64,000 bases of DNA from Henckelia pumila (lineage: Eukaryota; Streptophyta; Magnoliopsida; Lamiales; Gesneriaceae): positions 7,688,001-7,752,000 of the forward strand of contig NW_027331831.1 of assembly GCF_033568475.1 (NCBI RefSeq), written 5' to 3'. Positions 23,517 to 35,567 of the stretch are shown in pieces. Within the stretch, counting starts at the first letter, position 1; each line of letters opens with the position of its first letter. Under the pieces are notes generated by a model. That model was not told where the DNA came from and did no database searches. It saw nothing but the letters and a program-made list of their open reading frames with translations. The position numbers and the translations under genes are program-made.

Positions 23517-25881
23517 CTGGAATAAAAGAAGAAATAATATCACTATAGTTTGCATAGGAAAAATATACTTTCGAACAGAAAAAATAAATAAATAAAAAAA
23601 ATTGATACAAAACAAATTGTGTTATACATTTATAGGAATGAGCAGTAATCGAAATATATTTGGATAATTGGCAGAATAAAGTAAAACTAGCTTGTTAGAA
23701 TGTTCATCCAAAATTTACCATAATAAATTAATCTATATATGTCAACTTAATTATTATCAAAATAAGTGTTACTCAAAACGAAAACGTTATATATATCAAA
23801 TGCATGCCTAAATGATCATAGAATTAGCCCAAAAACAAGGCAAAGCCACTTGTTTTGTTTGTTGGTTCGTTTCTATGCAAATCCGAGATCGACCACGGAA
23901 CATCGGTTCGGATTCGAAACTTGTTTTATTTGGATTTAGGCTAATCCTGAAACGGCAAAGAACGCTAGCTAGATGCAACGTATTGGAATTGTTATATAGA
24001 CATGGGCAGCTCCATGTAGGGGCAAGGGGGGCAGCTGCCTCTCCTGGAATTTTTATGTGAAAATATACTTAGATTTTAAAAAATTATACACTGTTCAAAC
24101 TCCTCTACTATTAACAAACAACTTATGTTCGAAGAGTAATGAGAAATTGTCTTTTTTTATTATTATTTTAATTCATCTAAATTGCTCTTTATCGGTATTC
24201 CAACTAAATTTCGTCAATTTATCGAATAAAAAATGATATCTGAATGGCAATTTAATTACTAATTAAATTGAAAGAGATGTATATTTTGTATCTTGCTGAA
24301 TATAGTTATTATTCATTATTTTCAGAAAATTTTTCAAGTTGTTAGGAACAACGTAAGATAGATCTCAAATAAAAGAATATTATTTTTATTTCGTTATTAT
24401 ATTTTAATTTTTGTTATGGATGATTTTACATGTGTGCGTTCTTTGATTTTTTTTTTTCACTTTATAAAATTCTTGAATCCGTTTTTGTATATAGATAGTG
24501 TAAATTACTCAACCAACTAAGGTAACCCCGAAGTGGGGTAGTAGTTGGGGAGCAAGACGGCTCTATTGATTAAGATATTAATAATTATTGCTATTGCTAT
24601 ATATCGAAGTGGAACGAGCTAGTTTGATCTTCTCTATAAGTAGTATTCCATGGCTTTCATTTATGTGCAGGCCGGAAGGATAAAATTATATTTCTAGTTT
24701 CAATTCACCGAGTTTTTATGTATAGGATTCGTGAGCAATTCGACACCGTGCACATCACAATTTTTTGTATCATGTTAACACTTCGATGAAAAATGGATAA
24801 AATATATAAATAGAATGTTTTTTATAAATTAGTAGAATAAAGTTTAAATCAACTAACTATATATATAATATAAAAAAAACGTGCATGTTACTTGAAATGT
24901 TTTTGTGATTTTCACCTATATCGAGGGATATCATGCATGAAGCGAAAGCTCATGCAATTAATAGTTAGGTTGGTAAACTCAAACTAACAAAAGGCAAATC
25001 TCCAGTCTAGCTCTAAGCATCAAAATTAATCAAATAAATGAAGATCTATTAATTAATGGTGGTTAATTTCGGGTTTTATGCTGAGAGAAGTGTATTTTTT
25101 GAGTTCGCAGCTATGGTACGTAGTTTCTATTTTAATAATAAAAATAATAAAAATGACGACGAAAATGACGACAGTAAAAGTGATTGCATACAAATTGTCA
25201 AGCGTCTCCTATCCTTGACTACGCTAATTCATTTGGAAAAAAAAAAAAAAAAGAAACTCGAGGTTAGGAAATATAACGAACCCCTAGCTAGATATAATAT
25301 ATCTCTTATAGGTATTCTCTATGCATATATGTAAGTTGTAACATAGAATCTCATTAGCCATAAATAATTTGTACTTACTGATTTTCAATTAATTTCAATC
25401 TCCGAGATCGATCGATCGATCAAGATCATAATATTCGAGGAACCGAAAAAACCGTAAAAAAAAAAAAAAAAGGACACGCGAACCTGGGGAATTTGTTGTT
25501 CTTCACTGCCTTCTGACCGTATTTCCTCCATCGATACCCGTCATCGAGTATATCAACCTGGCTTCTGGTCTGAAAAGCGTACCTAGGTTTCCTCGATTTC
25601 TTCTCGGCCTTGATCTTCTTGCCGGATGTATCGTCGTTTTCGAGTACCGCTTCAGGGTTGCTGAAGCTGGAGCATGGGGGAAGTACTAGTGCAGTAGTAC
25701 TACTCATGTTCTCCATGCTTGCGATCAAGCCCATGTATCCAATATTATTATCGTTGTAGGGTTTGTGATCTTGTGCATGAGAATCGAGTGCGTTGGATGT
25801 TAGAGAAAAATGAGGATTTTGAGGGTGGGAATTAGATGAAGATTGGAACATGGTGGGATAAGCATTGATAGTATTTTCCAT
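23339..25881 (-). CDS. WRKY75-like: WRKY transcription factor, group IIc, WRKY75-like
   Basis: The gene encodes a nuclear factor binding W-boxes (TTGACC/T). Exon 1 is 25484-25881 and exon 2 is 23339-23516; joined they give 191 residues. The 1,967-bp intron (GT at 25483, TTCCAG before 23516) splits the arginine codon in KNNKFPR|SYY, the standard group I/II WRKY intron site. Exon 1 has an Asn/Ser-rich N-terminus, basic [16 protein letters not shown], and [19 protein letters not shown] with the intact WRKYGQK heptad. Exon 2 completes the zinc finger C-X4-C-X23-H-X1-H (RCTYQNC ... VHTHP) and ends [14 protein letters not shown]. The tail FEHIL.QMQIY is shared with Arabidopsis WRKY75, hence the call; that protein acts in phosphate stress, root-hair and senescence responses. 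The N-terminus is longer than in Arabidopsis. The start is the first ATG. Confidence 0.93.
23517..25483 (-). other. large WRKY intron
   Basis: The intron is 1,967 bp and A/T-rich. Around 24003-24060 the plus strand has a GC-rich patch (GGGGCAAGGGGGGCAGCTGCC) resembling a hAT terminus, so part of the intron may be transposon-derived. The other end was not found. A homopolymer A-run at 25456-25470 sits just inside the donor. Confidence 0.7.
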
Positions 25882-25958
25882 GGGGAGAAATAGAGGAAAA
25901 ATGAAGAGGGAGGATCATGTAGTAATGGTTTTGGAATTTGTGGTGTGTTTTAGTAGTG

Positions 25959-25964
25959 GGTCAA
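25959..25964 (-). promoter_or_regulatory. W-box upstream of the WRKY gene
   Basis: The minus strand reads TTTGACCC about 80 bp upstream of the ATG. TTGACC is the WRKY binding site, so auto- or cross-regulation is plausible. A single hexamer can occur by chance. Confidence 0.4.
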
Positions 25965-26385
25965 ATTAACGTACCATCGATGTCATACCACCCAAGGTTA
26001 ATAAAGTGAAGGCGGCTATATATATATATATATATTAATTTAATTTTTAGCCAATGTATCATGTATGTGAGTTATATATATGGATTTGTCGTGAATGACA
26101 CGCTATGTTGGAATATTTTGTCTATACGAGAATGCATGTTATATTTTCTTCGTCTTAATTATATAAATAAAATATATTTGGATGAAAATATTTTAATTAT
26201 TTTGATGATGGAGTCTGAAATATGTTTTGGTTCCTGAGAAGAACCCAAAAAAAAAAAACTTGGTAGCGGGAAAGTAATTTTTGGAAATATAGCTAATTAT
26301 CATAAAAATATAATTAAATGTAGTTTTTTAGATGAATGCACAAAATAGGAATCATTGCAATATTAGCACTAATATGAGACTAAAG

Positions 26386-26610
26386 TAGGGGTAGGTTTTC
26401 GGTATACTATATCAAAAATATTGGTATGAAAAAAATTTATATTGGTACCGATATCAAAATTCCAAAATTTTGGTATGGAAAAAATCCATACTGATACCAT
26501 ACAGATACAAAAAAAAAAATCGATATACCAAAAAAAATGTCTATATATCGAAAAAATTTCGGTACGGTATCCCGAAAAATTGGTATTTTGGTTCGGTATC
26601 CCAGCCCTTA
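26386..26610 (+). mobile_element. MITE of the GGTATACC-repeat type
   Basis: It begins TAGGGGTAGG and ends CCCAGCCCTTA, with an interior of reiterated GGTAT, ATACC and TCGATAT motifs. It resembles 61853-62236, but no identical flanking duplication is visible. Confidence 0.6.
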
Positions 26611-26828
26611 GTATCAGTTGTCTCCGTCTGTGATTGGTTGATATTTTAAATATTTTTTCATTACTATTTTCTTTATTAAAAAAAAACTTTCATTACTATA
26701 TATTGATAAAAATATAGTAATTTGAAATTACGCTTTCTACATTTTAGGTCAGAAATGATGTATTTGACTGCGAAATTATAATCCCAACTCATTTCAAATC
26801 TTTTGATCCAAATAATAAATATAACGTT

Positions 26829-27594
26829 TGTTGGAAATTTTGTGTGGACAAGTGTTGGAAAAATGAGATGGTGAATGAGGGTGAATGAGGCTTTATGCTC
26901 ATTGTCCCACATTGACAAAATGTGGGAATAAATTGCACTATATAATGTCAAAATTTAGACAATGGGTTGGGGTTCCAAGGGATACCCATGTTTGTTAAAG
27001 GGAGCGGATCTAGTCTAGGCTAGGTTCGAACCATTACCCACACGCGCGCGCGCCGCCGCCGTCCGGCCGGCACGGACCGTGGGCGTGGGCTGGGCTGGGC
27101 TGGGCTGGCTTTAACATGAATATAAATTAATTATTTTATTAATTATTAACAATCTGAGTGCATGAAAGTATGCGACTCTTCAGCCGAACCAGTGCATCTT
27201 TTTGGCTGAAAGAGTGCGTCCTTTCGGTCCTAACCATTGCAACTGTTCGGCCGTGCATGCATCGAACTGGTGCGACTGTCCGAGGCATCCTTCCAACATC
27301 CATAAATAGACCCCGTCTGTGATCATTCATACTCGCTCATTTCTGATTCATTTCTCTTCCTCTTGCATACTCATATTCGAGTAGTCTGAGTTTCTTAAAT
27401 ACTTTGAGTGTTCAAAAGATTCTTCGGTTTTTAGTGCTACTACCGAAGTTGCTGGTTAGCATTCTATCTTGGGAGACGATTTGATCAAACCCGTAAGCAC
27501 CTAGGCGGGCAAATTTGCCTTAAAGATAGAGAGTCAAACTCTCGGCTCGCTACATTCTGTGTTGCTGCGTCTATACTGTTGAAGGTTGATAACA
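26829..27594 (+). repeat. 5' LTR of the young copia element (766 bp)
   Basis: It begins TGTTGGAAATTTTG and ends GATAACA. CTATATAATG at 26937-26946 is a TATA box candidate. A GC-rich simple-sequence patch (CGCGCG, CCGCCG, GGGCT repeats) lies at 27040-27110, followed by about 180 bp missing from the 3' LTR. Confidence 0.93.
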
Positions 27595-27616
27595 AGTTTA
27601 AGACAAATTTTCTGTG

Positions 27617-30600
27617 ATGGCTACTGATCTATCTGCCAGTGTTACGGCCCCACCACCGCCCCCTGTTACGCCACCACCAAATGTTACGCTGCCGTCTACG
27701 GCCCCTGCTTCTGCTGCACATGCCAAGAAACCTGAGAAATTCTCCGGTACTGACTTCAAGACATGGCAGCAGAAGATGTTGTTTTACCTCACAACACTTC
27801 ATCTTGCCAGGTTTTTGAAGGAAGTGGTTGCTGTTCCGGCACCAAATGATGACACACAAGCAAGGTCTTCTTTCGATGCATGGTCTCACAGCGACTTCTT
27901 GTGCCGGAACTACATACTGAATGGGTTGGATAATACGTTGTACAGCGTATACTCTGCAACCAAGACTGCTAAGGAACTATGGGAATCCTTGGAGAAAAAG
28001 TATAAGACCGAGGATGCTGGCACAAAGAAATTTGTAGTCGGAAAGTTTCTTGAGTTCAAAATGGTTGATACCAAGACGGTGATTAGCCAAGTGCAAGAGT
28101 TCCAAATCATCATCCATGATATAATGGCTGAAGGGATGATGATAAGCGAGTCCTTCCAAGTTGCTGCTATAATCGAGAAGCTTCCTCCTTTATGGAAAGA
28201 CTTCAAGAATTATTTGAATCATAAACGCAAGGAAATGGGGCTTGAGGACTTGATAGTAAGGCTGCGAATTGAGGAAGACAATCGCAAGTCAGAAATCAAA
28301 GCTGGTAAGATGCCGATGGAAGCAAAGGCAAACTTGGTAGAGCCGAATGCTATGAAAAAAAGGAAGAAGTTTGGGAAAGATGTGATGCAAGGGAAAAATA
28401 AGAAGTGGAAAGGAACATGCTGGAACTGTGGGAAGACAAACCACAAGGCCAAGGATTGTCGCTTACCAAAGAAGGACAATCAATACCGGACAAATGTTGT
28501 CCAACACAAGTCTGTGCCTATTGACTTATCCGAGTTAGATCTGTCAGCAGTAGTCTTCGAGGCTAACATGGTTGATCATCCCAAAGAATGGTTTATCGAC
28601 ACCGGAGCTACACGACATGTCTGTGCTGACAAGGATCTATTCTCGAAGTATACTCCTATAAGTGGACGAGAGCTCTATATGAGTAACAATGCGACTTCTA
28701 AGATCGTTGGATTAGGCAAAGTGGTGATCAAGATGACTTCGGGCAAAGAGCTTACTCTCATCGATGTCCTCCATATTCCGGACATAAGAAAGAATCTAGT
28801 ATCGGGGTCTAGACTGATCAAGGCCGGATTTAGAATAGTGTTTGAAGCCGGCAAAGTTGTAATCATGAAAAATGGACAGTTCCTAGGAAAAGGATATATA
28901 GAAAAGGGACTGTTCAAAATGAATGTAATGACTGTACTTCGTAATCTTGAAAGTAATAAAGTTAATGCTTTGAATTACTTGATTGAATGTTCTAATTTAT
29001 GGCATACTAGATTAGGACATGTTAACTTCAACACTTTGCGAAAACTTGGAAAACTAAATCTTATTCCAAGGACTAAGATTGATTCAAACTATAAATGTGA
29101 AGTATGTATTGAAGCTAAATTAACTAAAGTATCTTTTCACACAGTGGAAAGAAGTACAATACCTCTAGAACTAATTCACACCGATGTTTGTGATTTAAAG
29201 TTTGTACAAACTAAAGGTGGGAAAAAGTACTTTATTACATTCATAGATGATTGCACAAGATTCTGCTATGTGTTTCTTTTAAGAAGCAAAGATGAAGCTC
29301 TTGAAGCATTTAAGACCTATAAGACTGAAGTCGAAAATCAATTAGGCAAACGAATCAAGAAAATTCGTAGTGATAGAGGAGGTGAATATGTTGCTCCATT
29401 TGAAGAATTTTGCAATGAATCTGGCATCATTCATCAAACAACTGCTCCTTATTCACCACAATCTAATGGCATTGCGGAAAGAAAAAACTGTACTCTGAAA
29501 GAAATGATGAATGCCATGCTAATAAGTTCTGGACTTCCCCAAAACTTGTGGGGGGAAGCAATACTTTCGACAAATCATATTCTTAACAAAATTCCACATA
29601 AAAAGAAGGATGAAACTCCTTACGAATTGTGGAAAGGACATACACCCTCATACAAATACTTGAAAGTGTGGGGGTGTTTGGCGAAAGTAGAAATACCAAA
29701 GCCAAAACAAGTAAAGATTGGACCTAAGACTATAGATTGCATCTTCATTGGATATGCAAACAACAGTAGTGCATATAGATTCCTCGTGCACAAGTCAGTA
29801 ATTCCTGATATAAATGAGAATACGATTATTGAATCAAGGAATGCTGCATTTTTTGAGAACGTCTTTCCTTATAAAGAAGGAAAAGAAAAGAGCTCTTCCA
29901 AAAGAGTTCATGAATCCACTAATAAGGAAACTCATGAAAGTGAAGAACCAAGGCGTAGTAAGAGAGCTAAGATAGCTAAAACTTTTGGTCCTGATTTTCT
30001 TAGTTATGCCATAGAAAATGATCCAAGGACCTTATGCGAAGCGTTATCTAGTCCTGACGCTCCGCTTTGGAAAGAGGCCATAAAAAGTGAAATAGATTCC
30101 ATCATGCAAAATCATACTTGGAAGTTAGTAGATCTCCCACCGGGAAGCAAACCTTTAGGATGCAAATGGATCTTAAAAAGGAAATACAAAGCTGATGGAA
30201 CAGTGGAAAAATATAAAGCAAGGTTAGTGGCCAAAGGATTTAGACAAAAAGAAGGGTTGGATTTCTTCGACACTTATTCACCTGTTACAAGAATAACGTC
30301 TATTCGAGTACTTATAGCAATTGCTGCTTTAAATAATCTCGAAATTCATCAAATGGATGTTAAAACGGCCTTTTTAAATGGTGAGTTAGAAGAATAAATA
30401 TATATGGCACAACCTGAAGGATTCATTGCTCCCGGTCAAGAAAGAAAACTGTGTCGACTCATTAAATCGTTGTATGGGCTAAAACAAGCTCCTAAACAAT
30501 GACATGAAAAATTTGACAAAACAATGATGTCAAATGGATTCAAGATTAATGAGTGTGATAAATGTGTTTATATAAAAGGCACACATGACTCATATGTAAT

Positions 30601-31594
30601 TGTTTGTCTATATGTAGACGACATGCTCATAATGGATAGTAATCATGATATCATCATGAAAACTAAGAAAATGTTGACAAAACATTTTGATATGAAAGAT
30701 ATGGGAGAAGCAGACGTTATCTTAGGAATTAAGATTGTAAAATCTCCTGAAGGAATTGTCCTAACACAATCTCATTATATTGAGAAAGTACTTAGGAAAT
30801 TCAACGCGTATGATGTTACGCCGTTAAGATCACCTGTGGATTTAAGTTTACATTTATCCAAAAATCGAGGTGAACCCGTATCTCAACAGCAATATGCAAG
30901 GATAATTGGGAGTCTAATATATATTACAAATTGTACTCGTCCTGATATTGCATACTCAATAAATAAATTGAGTAGATTTACAAGTAATCCTAGTCATGAT
31001 CATTGGAAAGCATTAGAAAGAGTGTTTAAATACTTAAAGTACTCAATGGACTATGGATTACATTATAGCACATATCATTCCGTACTAGAAGGATACTGTG
31101 ATGCAAATTGGATATCCGACACAAAAGACTCTAAATCCACAAGTGGATATGTGTTCACCATCGGTGGAGGAGCTGTGTCGTGGAAATCTTCTAAACAAAC
31201 GTGTATAGCTCGTTCAACTATGGAATCGGAATTCATAGCTTTAGACAAAGCGGGAGAAGAAGCGGAATGGCTTCGTAATTTCCTAGAAGATATTCCGTGT
31301 TGGACGAAACCAGTGCCAGCAATTATGATACATTGCGATAGTCAGTCGGCTATTGGTAGGGCACACAGTAGTATGTATAATGGTAAGTCAAGACACATAC
31401 GTCGAAGACATAATACCATTAGGCAGTTGATCTCAAATGGAGTTATCGCAGTTGACTATGTCAAATCAAAAGATAACTTAGCGGATCCGTTGACAAAAGG
31501 TTTAGGAAAAGATCAAGTAAACTGCTTATCAAGAGGAATGAGATTAAAACCTACAAAATTAAAGAATATTCATAGCGGAAACCCAACCTTGTAG
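27617..31594 (+). pseudogene. copia gag-pol polyprotein, one frame with two nonsense codons
   Basis: One reading frame of 1,326 codons encodes the complete polyprotein in copia order. Gag has the CCHC zinc knuckle [14 protein letters not shown] (about residues 268-281). The protease has [12 protein letters not shown] (about 324-335). The integrase has HTRLGHV...[19 protein letters not shown] and RSDRGGEY (about 460-600). The reverse transcriptase has [19 protein letters not shown] and YVDD (about 870-1003), and the RNase H has YCDANWISD and ends DPLTKGL. The frame is interrupted only by TAA at 30395-30397 (probably GAA before) and TGA at 30500-30502 (TGG of KQW). Without these two substitutions it would look active, so loss is recent. 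ATG 27617 lies 22 bp after the LTR. Confidence 0.95.
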
Positions 31595-32115
31595 ATTGGA
31601 GATCCCAAGATCTTGGTTCAATGGGAAAATCAAGTTATGAATGTTCGCATGCACTTAGAACTTTGTTCTATTCTCATTCCTAGGATAAAAGTACAACCTG
31701 TGCAAGTAGTGAGGGTAAGTTTTAACAAACTTTTAATGATTCCTATATTTCTCTAAGAAATAGAGTATGACAGGATACTCATATACTAGGAGGTCACCTA
31801 TTTAAGTGTAAAAACGGGCCGCTTCAACGAAACACTTAAGAATCCAAGATGTTGTCCAGGGCCAAAACGGACAAAACCATAAGAACAAATAAAGTGTGAG
31901 AAAAATTATTTTGTGAATATTGTTGTCTTGGTTTACATCAACGGCTGAATAGTTCAAGACATCACGTTCACTAGGCAGCCTAGTAAATCCGATAGTATTT
32001 CACTAAGGAAGGTTCAAAGCCGCAAGCTACCTCTCCCCATACAATAATTTTTCGAAAGAAACTCTGTTTTAGCATATGCATACATATTCGCATAAATCAC
32101 ATTCATGTGGGGGAT

Positions 32116-32700
32116 TGTTGGAAATTTTGTGTGGACAAGTGTTGGAAAAATGAGATGGTGAATGAGGGTGAATGAGGTTTTATGCTCATTGTCCCACATT
32201 GACAAAATGTGGGAATAAATTGCACTATATAATGTCAAAATTTAGACAATGGGTTGGGGTCTCAAGGGATACCCATGTTTGTTAAAGGGAGCGGACCTAG
32301 TCTAGGCTAGGTTCGAACCATTAGCCACACGCGCGCGCGCCGCCGCCGCCGTCCGTCCGACCGACCGTGCCGTGCCGTGCCGGTCCGAGGCATCCTTCCA
32401 ACATCCATAACTAGACCCCGTCTGTGATCATTCATACTCGCTCATTTCTGATTCATTTCTCTTCCTCTTGCATACTCATATTCGAGTAGTCTGAGTTTTT
32501 TAAACACTTTGAGTGTTCAAAAGATTCTTCGGTTTGTAGTGCTACTACCGAAGTTGCTGGTTAGCGTTCTATCTTGGGAGACGATTTGATCAAACCCGTA
32601 AGCACCTAGGCGGACAAATTTGTCTTAAAGATAGAGAGTCAAACTCTCGGCTCGCTACATTCTGTGTTGCTGCGTCTATACTGTTGAAGGTTGAATAACA
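32116..32700 (+). repeat. 3' LTR of the young copia element (585 bp, internally deleted)
   Basis: It is nearly identical to the 5' LTR outside a gap: after CCGCCGCCGTCCG it has short CCGAC and GTGCC repeats and then rejoins at GTCCGAGGCATCC, lacking about 180 bp. Confidence 0.93.
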
Positions 32701-32705
32701 ACGTT

Positions 32706-33613
32706 CTGATGAGAGTTTAGCGAGAGTACTTCTATGATAATTTGCGCAAATTAAAACAAGAATCGGCAAGTTATTACAAGTAAAATCTCAAATGAATTTG
32801 TAAATATTTTAATCTTTTTACAGTATATTTTTATTTACACTGGTAATTACAAGCTTTAAGAAGTAATTATCGGGAAATCCCTTTACTTGTTGGTATTAGA
32901 ATTAAAATAAATTAAACCATGAGGAAATTAACTCGGTATTTATTTATTTTTTAGAGTTTACTTAACTAACTATTTTCCGGTTAAAACATTTTTTTCTCAT
33001 ATTTTTAAACCCAAAGTTTTTTGTTCCGTGATTTTTGAAAGAAGGAAAAAATAGTTCGGTATAGATGCAATATTACATGCTCGATCGTACGTTAAAAATA
33101 ATAATTAATATAGTCTTGAATTAATATACGAGTATTTAATCAAATTTATCGGAATTATTTACTGATCAGTTGGCAGTTCTTTAAATATTGCTAGTCAAGG
33201 CACGGGTTTTGAATGACAGATCGAGATTGGCATATTGGTCAAGTTTATTAATAATTAGCGAATAAAAATATAATATCCATATTCTAGTCAAGTATATTAA
33301 TCCCAGACAAACCCTCAGGCCATTATCTTAATTATATTGCGCATCATCTTAAATCAATCATCAATATGCAATTAAAATTTTATTATGATTAATTTTAAAT
33401 TTAATAGCGACAATATTGAATATTGTATCGTGACCATATAATCAGGAACGATATTAGACGACCATGTTTTTTTTACAAAAGGATGATTTTTTTCCCAAAA
33501 TAGTAACATGTTTGAGGGGCCAAGAGCCCAAGATCATCACCCTAGTTACCCCTTGATATAATAGAGATGGTCGTTAATTTATTTCCGGTACCAGTAAATT
33601 AAATTAAGTTAAT
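32706..33613. other. intergenic
   Basis: No gene was recognised. It is the right flank of the copia insertion. Confidence 0.55.
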
Positions 33614-33913
33614 GAGAAAACTGTAATTTTGGTCCTTTATTTTTGTCACTTTGCAATTTTGATCCTCTATGTTTTTATATTTCAGATTTAGTCCTGTATG
33701 TTATAATTTTTGGCAATTTCAGTCCTTTTTTCGAAAATGCTTACGGAGCACAATACACGTCAGCAATGCAATGGTGCCACATTAGCGCCACATAGGAAAA
33801 AGGACTAAACTTGCCAAAAAAATAAAGATAGCGGATTAAAACTAAAACATGAAAACATAAAGGATCAAAATCGCAAAGTGAGAAAACTACAGGACCAAAA
33901 ATGCAATTTTTCC
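33614..33913. mobile_element. 300-bp MITE (TTTTGGTCC/ACTTTGC termini)
   Basis: The left end (GAGAAAACTGTAATTTTGGTCC, then CACTTTGCAATTTTGATCC) and right end (GGATCAAAATCGCAAAGTGAG, then GGACCAAAAATGCAATTTTTCC) are ~50-bp imperfect inverted repeats. The same termini bound 45195-47868. The short centre contains the GCCACAT pair. No clear target duplication was found. Confidence 0.75.
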
Positions 33914-34580
33914 TTAAGATAATATATAATCAGTTACTTTACTTAATATAGTCTTAAGTTTAATTTATATATTTTTTTGATATAGTGAACGCCGACAAAG
34001 TGTGTTATATATATATCCAATAGATGCACGTCGCTTCAACTGGTGCTCACACATGCATGTTATTTATTATATTATATATATAGTCGTCAGATATGTGACA
34101 AATTATTATTATAATAATGAAACTTCAACACGTAATTTGGTACATGTGCATGCCCCATTGTTGAGTTAAAGTTTATATATTTATATACGTTATTATTCTT
34201 TCATTGCATGCAAGAAACAATATTGGAGGGTTTGGAGGCGGCGAGGCATTTAGGTCAGCTGGTTCCAACCATGGTCAAATAATTGGTGCATTACAAGGCG
34301 CACGTGTTATTTGCTTTGGAAAGTACTCCATTTTGGCGTTTTAAAATTATAATGCATATCTATATATTCTCATATTATTAAAATTATATAACTATGAAAT
34401 TGGTGGATTGAAGCTTATGATCTTACTTTTCTAAAAAAAATATACATTTGAAATCAAATTAAAAATCTACATTTGAAATCCATGCATGGATTTGAAATTT
34501 TTCTACCCAAACACAAAAATTTTAAAGAATATTAAAGTTTATCAACACCCCATCACAATGAAAAAGACACCTATTGATGC
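33914..34580. other. intergenic
   Basis: No gene or repeat was recognised. Confidence 0.55.
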
Positions 34581-34588
34581 ATTTGGAG

Positions 34589-35056
34589 TAGAGGTGCAAA
34601 CAAACCGAATCGAGCCGAATAATGGTAAAATTTTAATGCTCGAATTCAGCTCGATAAGAGTATATTCGAGTTCGAGCTCGATTGAAAGCTCGATAATTTT
34701 AAATATTTTGGCTCGAGCTCGGCTCGAAATGAAGTTCGAGTTCGAATTCGGCTCGAAACATTCGAATCTATTCGTGAACTATTTTTCGGATATTATGGTT
34801 CGAAAAGCTCGAAAGGTTCGAAAAGGTTCGAAATGTATATATATTTATTTTATAATTATATTATATTAATTAAATATAAAGGCTCGCAAACTATTCGCTA
34901 ACTATCGAACAAAATAATTTTGGCTCGAGCTCAGCTCGAAAAAAAGTTCGAACATGTTCGAATTCGGCTCGAGTTCGATAAGTTCGAATACGAATCAAAT
35001 ATTTATCAAGCGAACTCATAAAACTCACGAATCGACTAAGTTCGTTTGCACCCCTA
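34589..35056. mobile_element. hAT-type MITE with GGCTCGA repeats and perfect 8-bp TSD
   Basis: The termini TAGAGGTGCAAACAAACCGAA and TTCGTTTGCACCCCTA are inverted repeats, and ATTTGGAG is directly duplicated on each side (34581-34588 and 35057-35064). The 468-bp interior is dominated by variants of GGCTCGAGCTCGGCTCGAA and its complement. Small frames crossing it are not genes. Confidence 0.93.
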
Positions 35057-35064
35057 ATTTGGAG

Positions 35065-35438
35065 TATTGAAAGTTCCACGGTGCATAAGACCCATTGAAA
35101 TATCAAATATGAACATACATCTATCTTTGTCACATATTTTAAATATTTTTTGCCAATCTGAAATAATTCATATCAGTTGATGATATTTTATAACTCATCT
35201 GACATCATGTTTTCAAATATGAGACGAAGTCTCAAGTTCGAGACTTAAATGATAACCAAAATCTCATCCCCAACTTTTTTTAAAAAAAATAACCCTATCA
35301 TGGATTTTTGTTAAACTTCATGATGATGATGATATCATGGGAAATATATTTAAAAAATATGTGACAAAGATGGATCTATTTCAGATTGGTGAAAGATATA
35401 TATGTGTGTGTGAAACCATTTCATAGAAACTCTACTAA
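35065..35438. other. intergenic
   Basis: Nothing was recognised apart from GTGTGAAACCATTTCATAGA near 35409, a fragment of a common dispersed MITE motif. Confidence 0.5.
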
Positions 35439-35564
35439 CGTAGTGTTTGAGAGAGATTTTAGAAAGTACTTATAAATTTTTTCTTAATAAAATTTTGAAA
35501 TTTTGTGAAATTTTGTTGACAAAAAGTTGAGAAGTGCTTCTTAGAAGATTTTTCAAACACTACC
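35439..35564. mobile_element. 126-bp Tourist-like MITE
   Basis: The ends CGTAGTGTTTGAGAGAGATT and AATCTTCTAAGAAGC's complement through TCAAACACTACC form inverted repeats, and TAA lies on both sides (35436-35438 and 35565-35567). It is a short relative of 13918-14681. Confidence 0.8.
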
Positions 35565-35567
35565 TAA

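Larger units (their letters stand above)
26829..32700 (+). mobile_element. young full-length Ty1/copia retrotransposon
   Basis: Two LTRs bound one long gag-pol frame, and the 5-bp ACGTT lies directly outside both ends (26824-26828 and 32701-32705), proving a single insertion. The purine tract GTGGGGGA precedes the 3' LTR at 32116. By eye the first ~215 bp of the two LTRs differ at about five positions, so the insertion is fairly recent. The sequence after the 5' LTR (AGTTTAAGAC) does not show the usual methionine-tRNA primer site of copia elements. Confidence 0.95.

Noticed and set aside
26013-26034. (AT)n run taken as the WRKY TATA box
   Set aside because: A TATA function is possible but cannot be told apart from a neutral microsatellite.
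27040-27110. CpG-rich patch suggestive of a promoter island
   Set aside because: It lies inside the copia LTR and consists of simple repeats.
34486-35133. Two frames (plus and minus) rich in Ser, Glu, Phe and Arg
   Set aside because: They translate the GGCTCGA repeats of a hAT MITE and are not genes.
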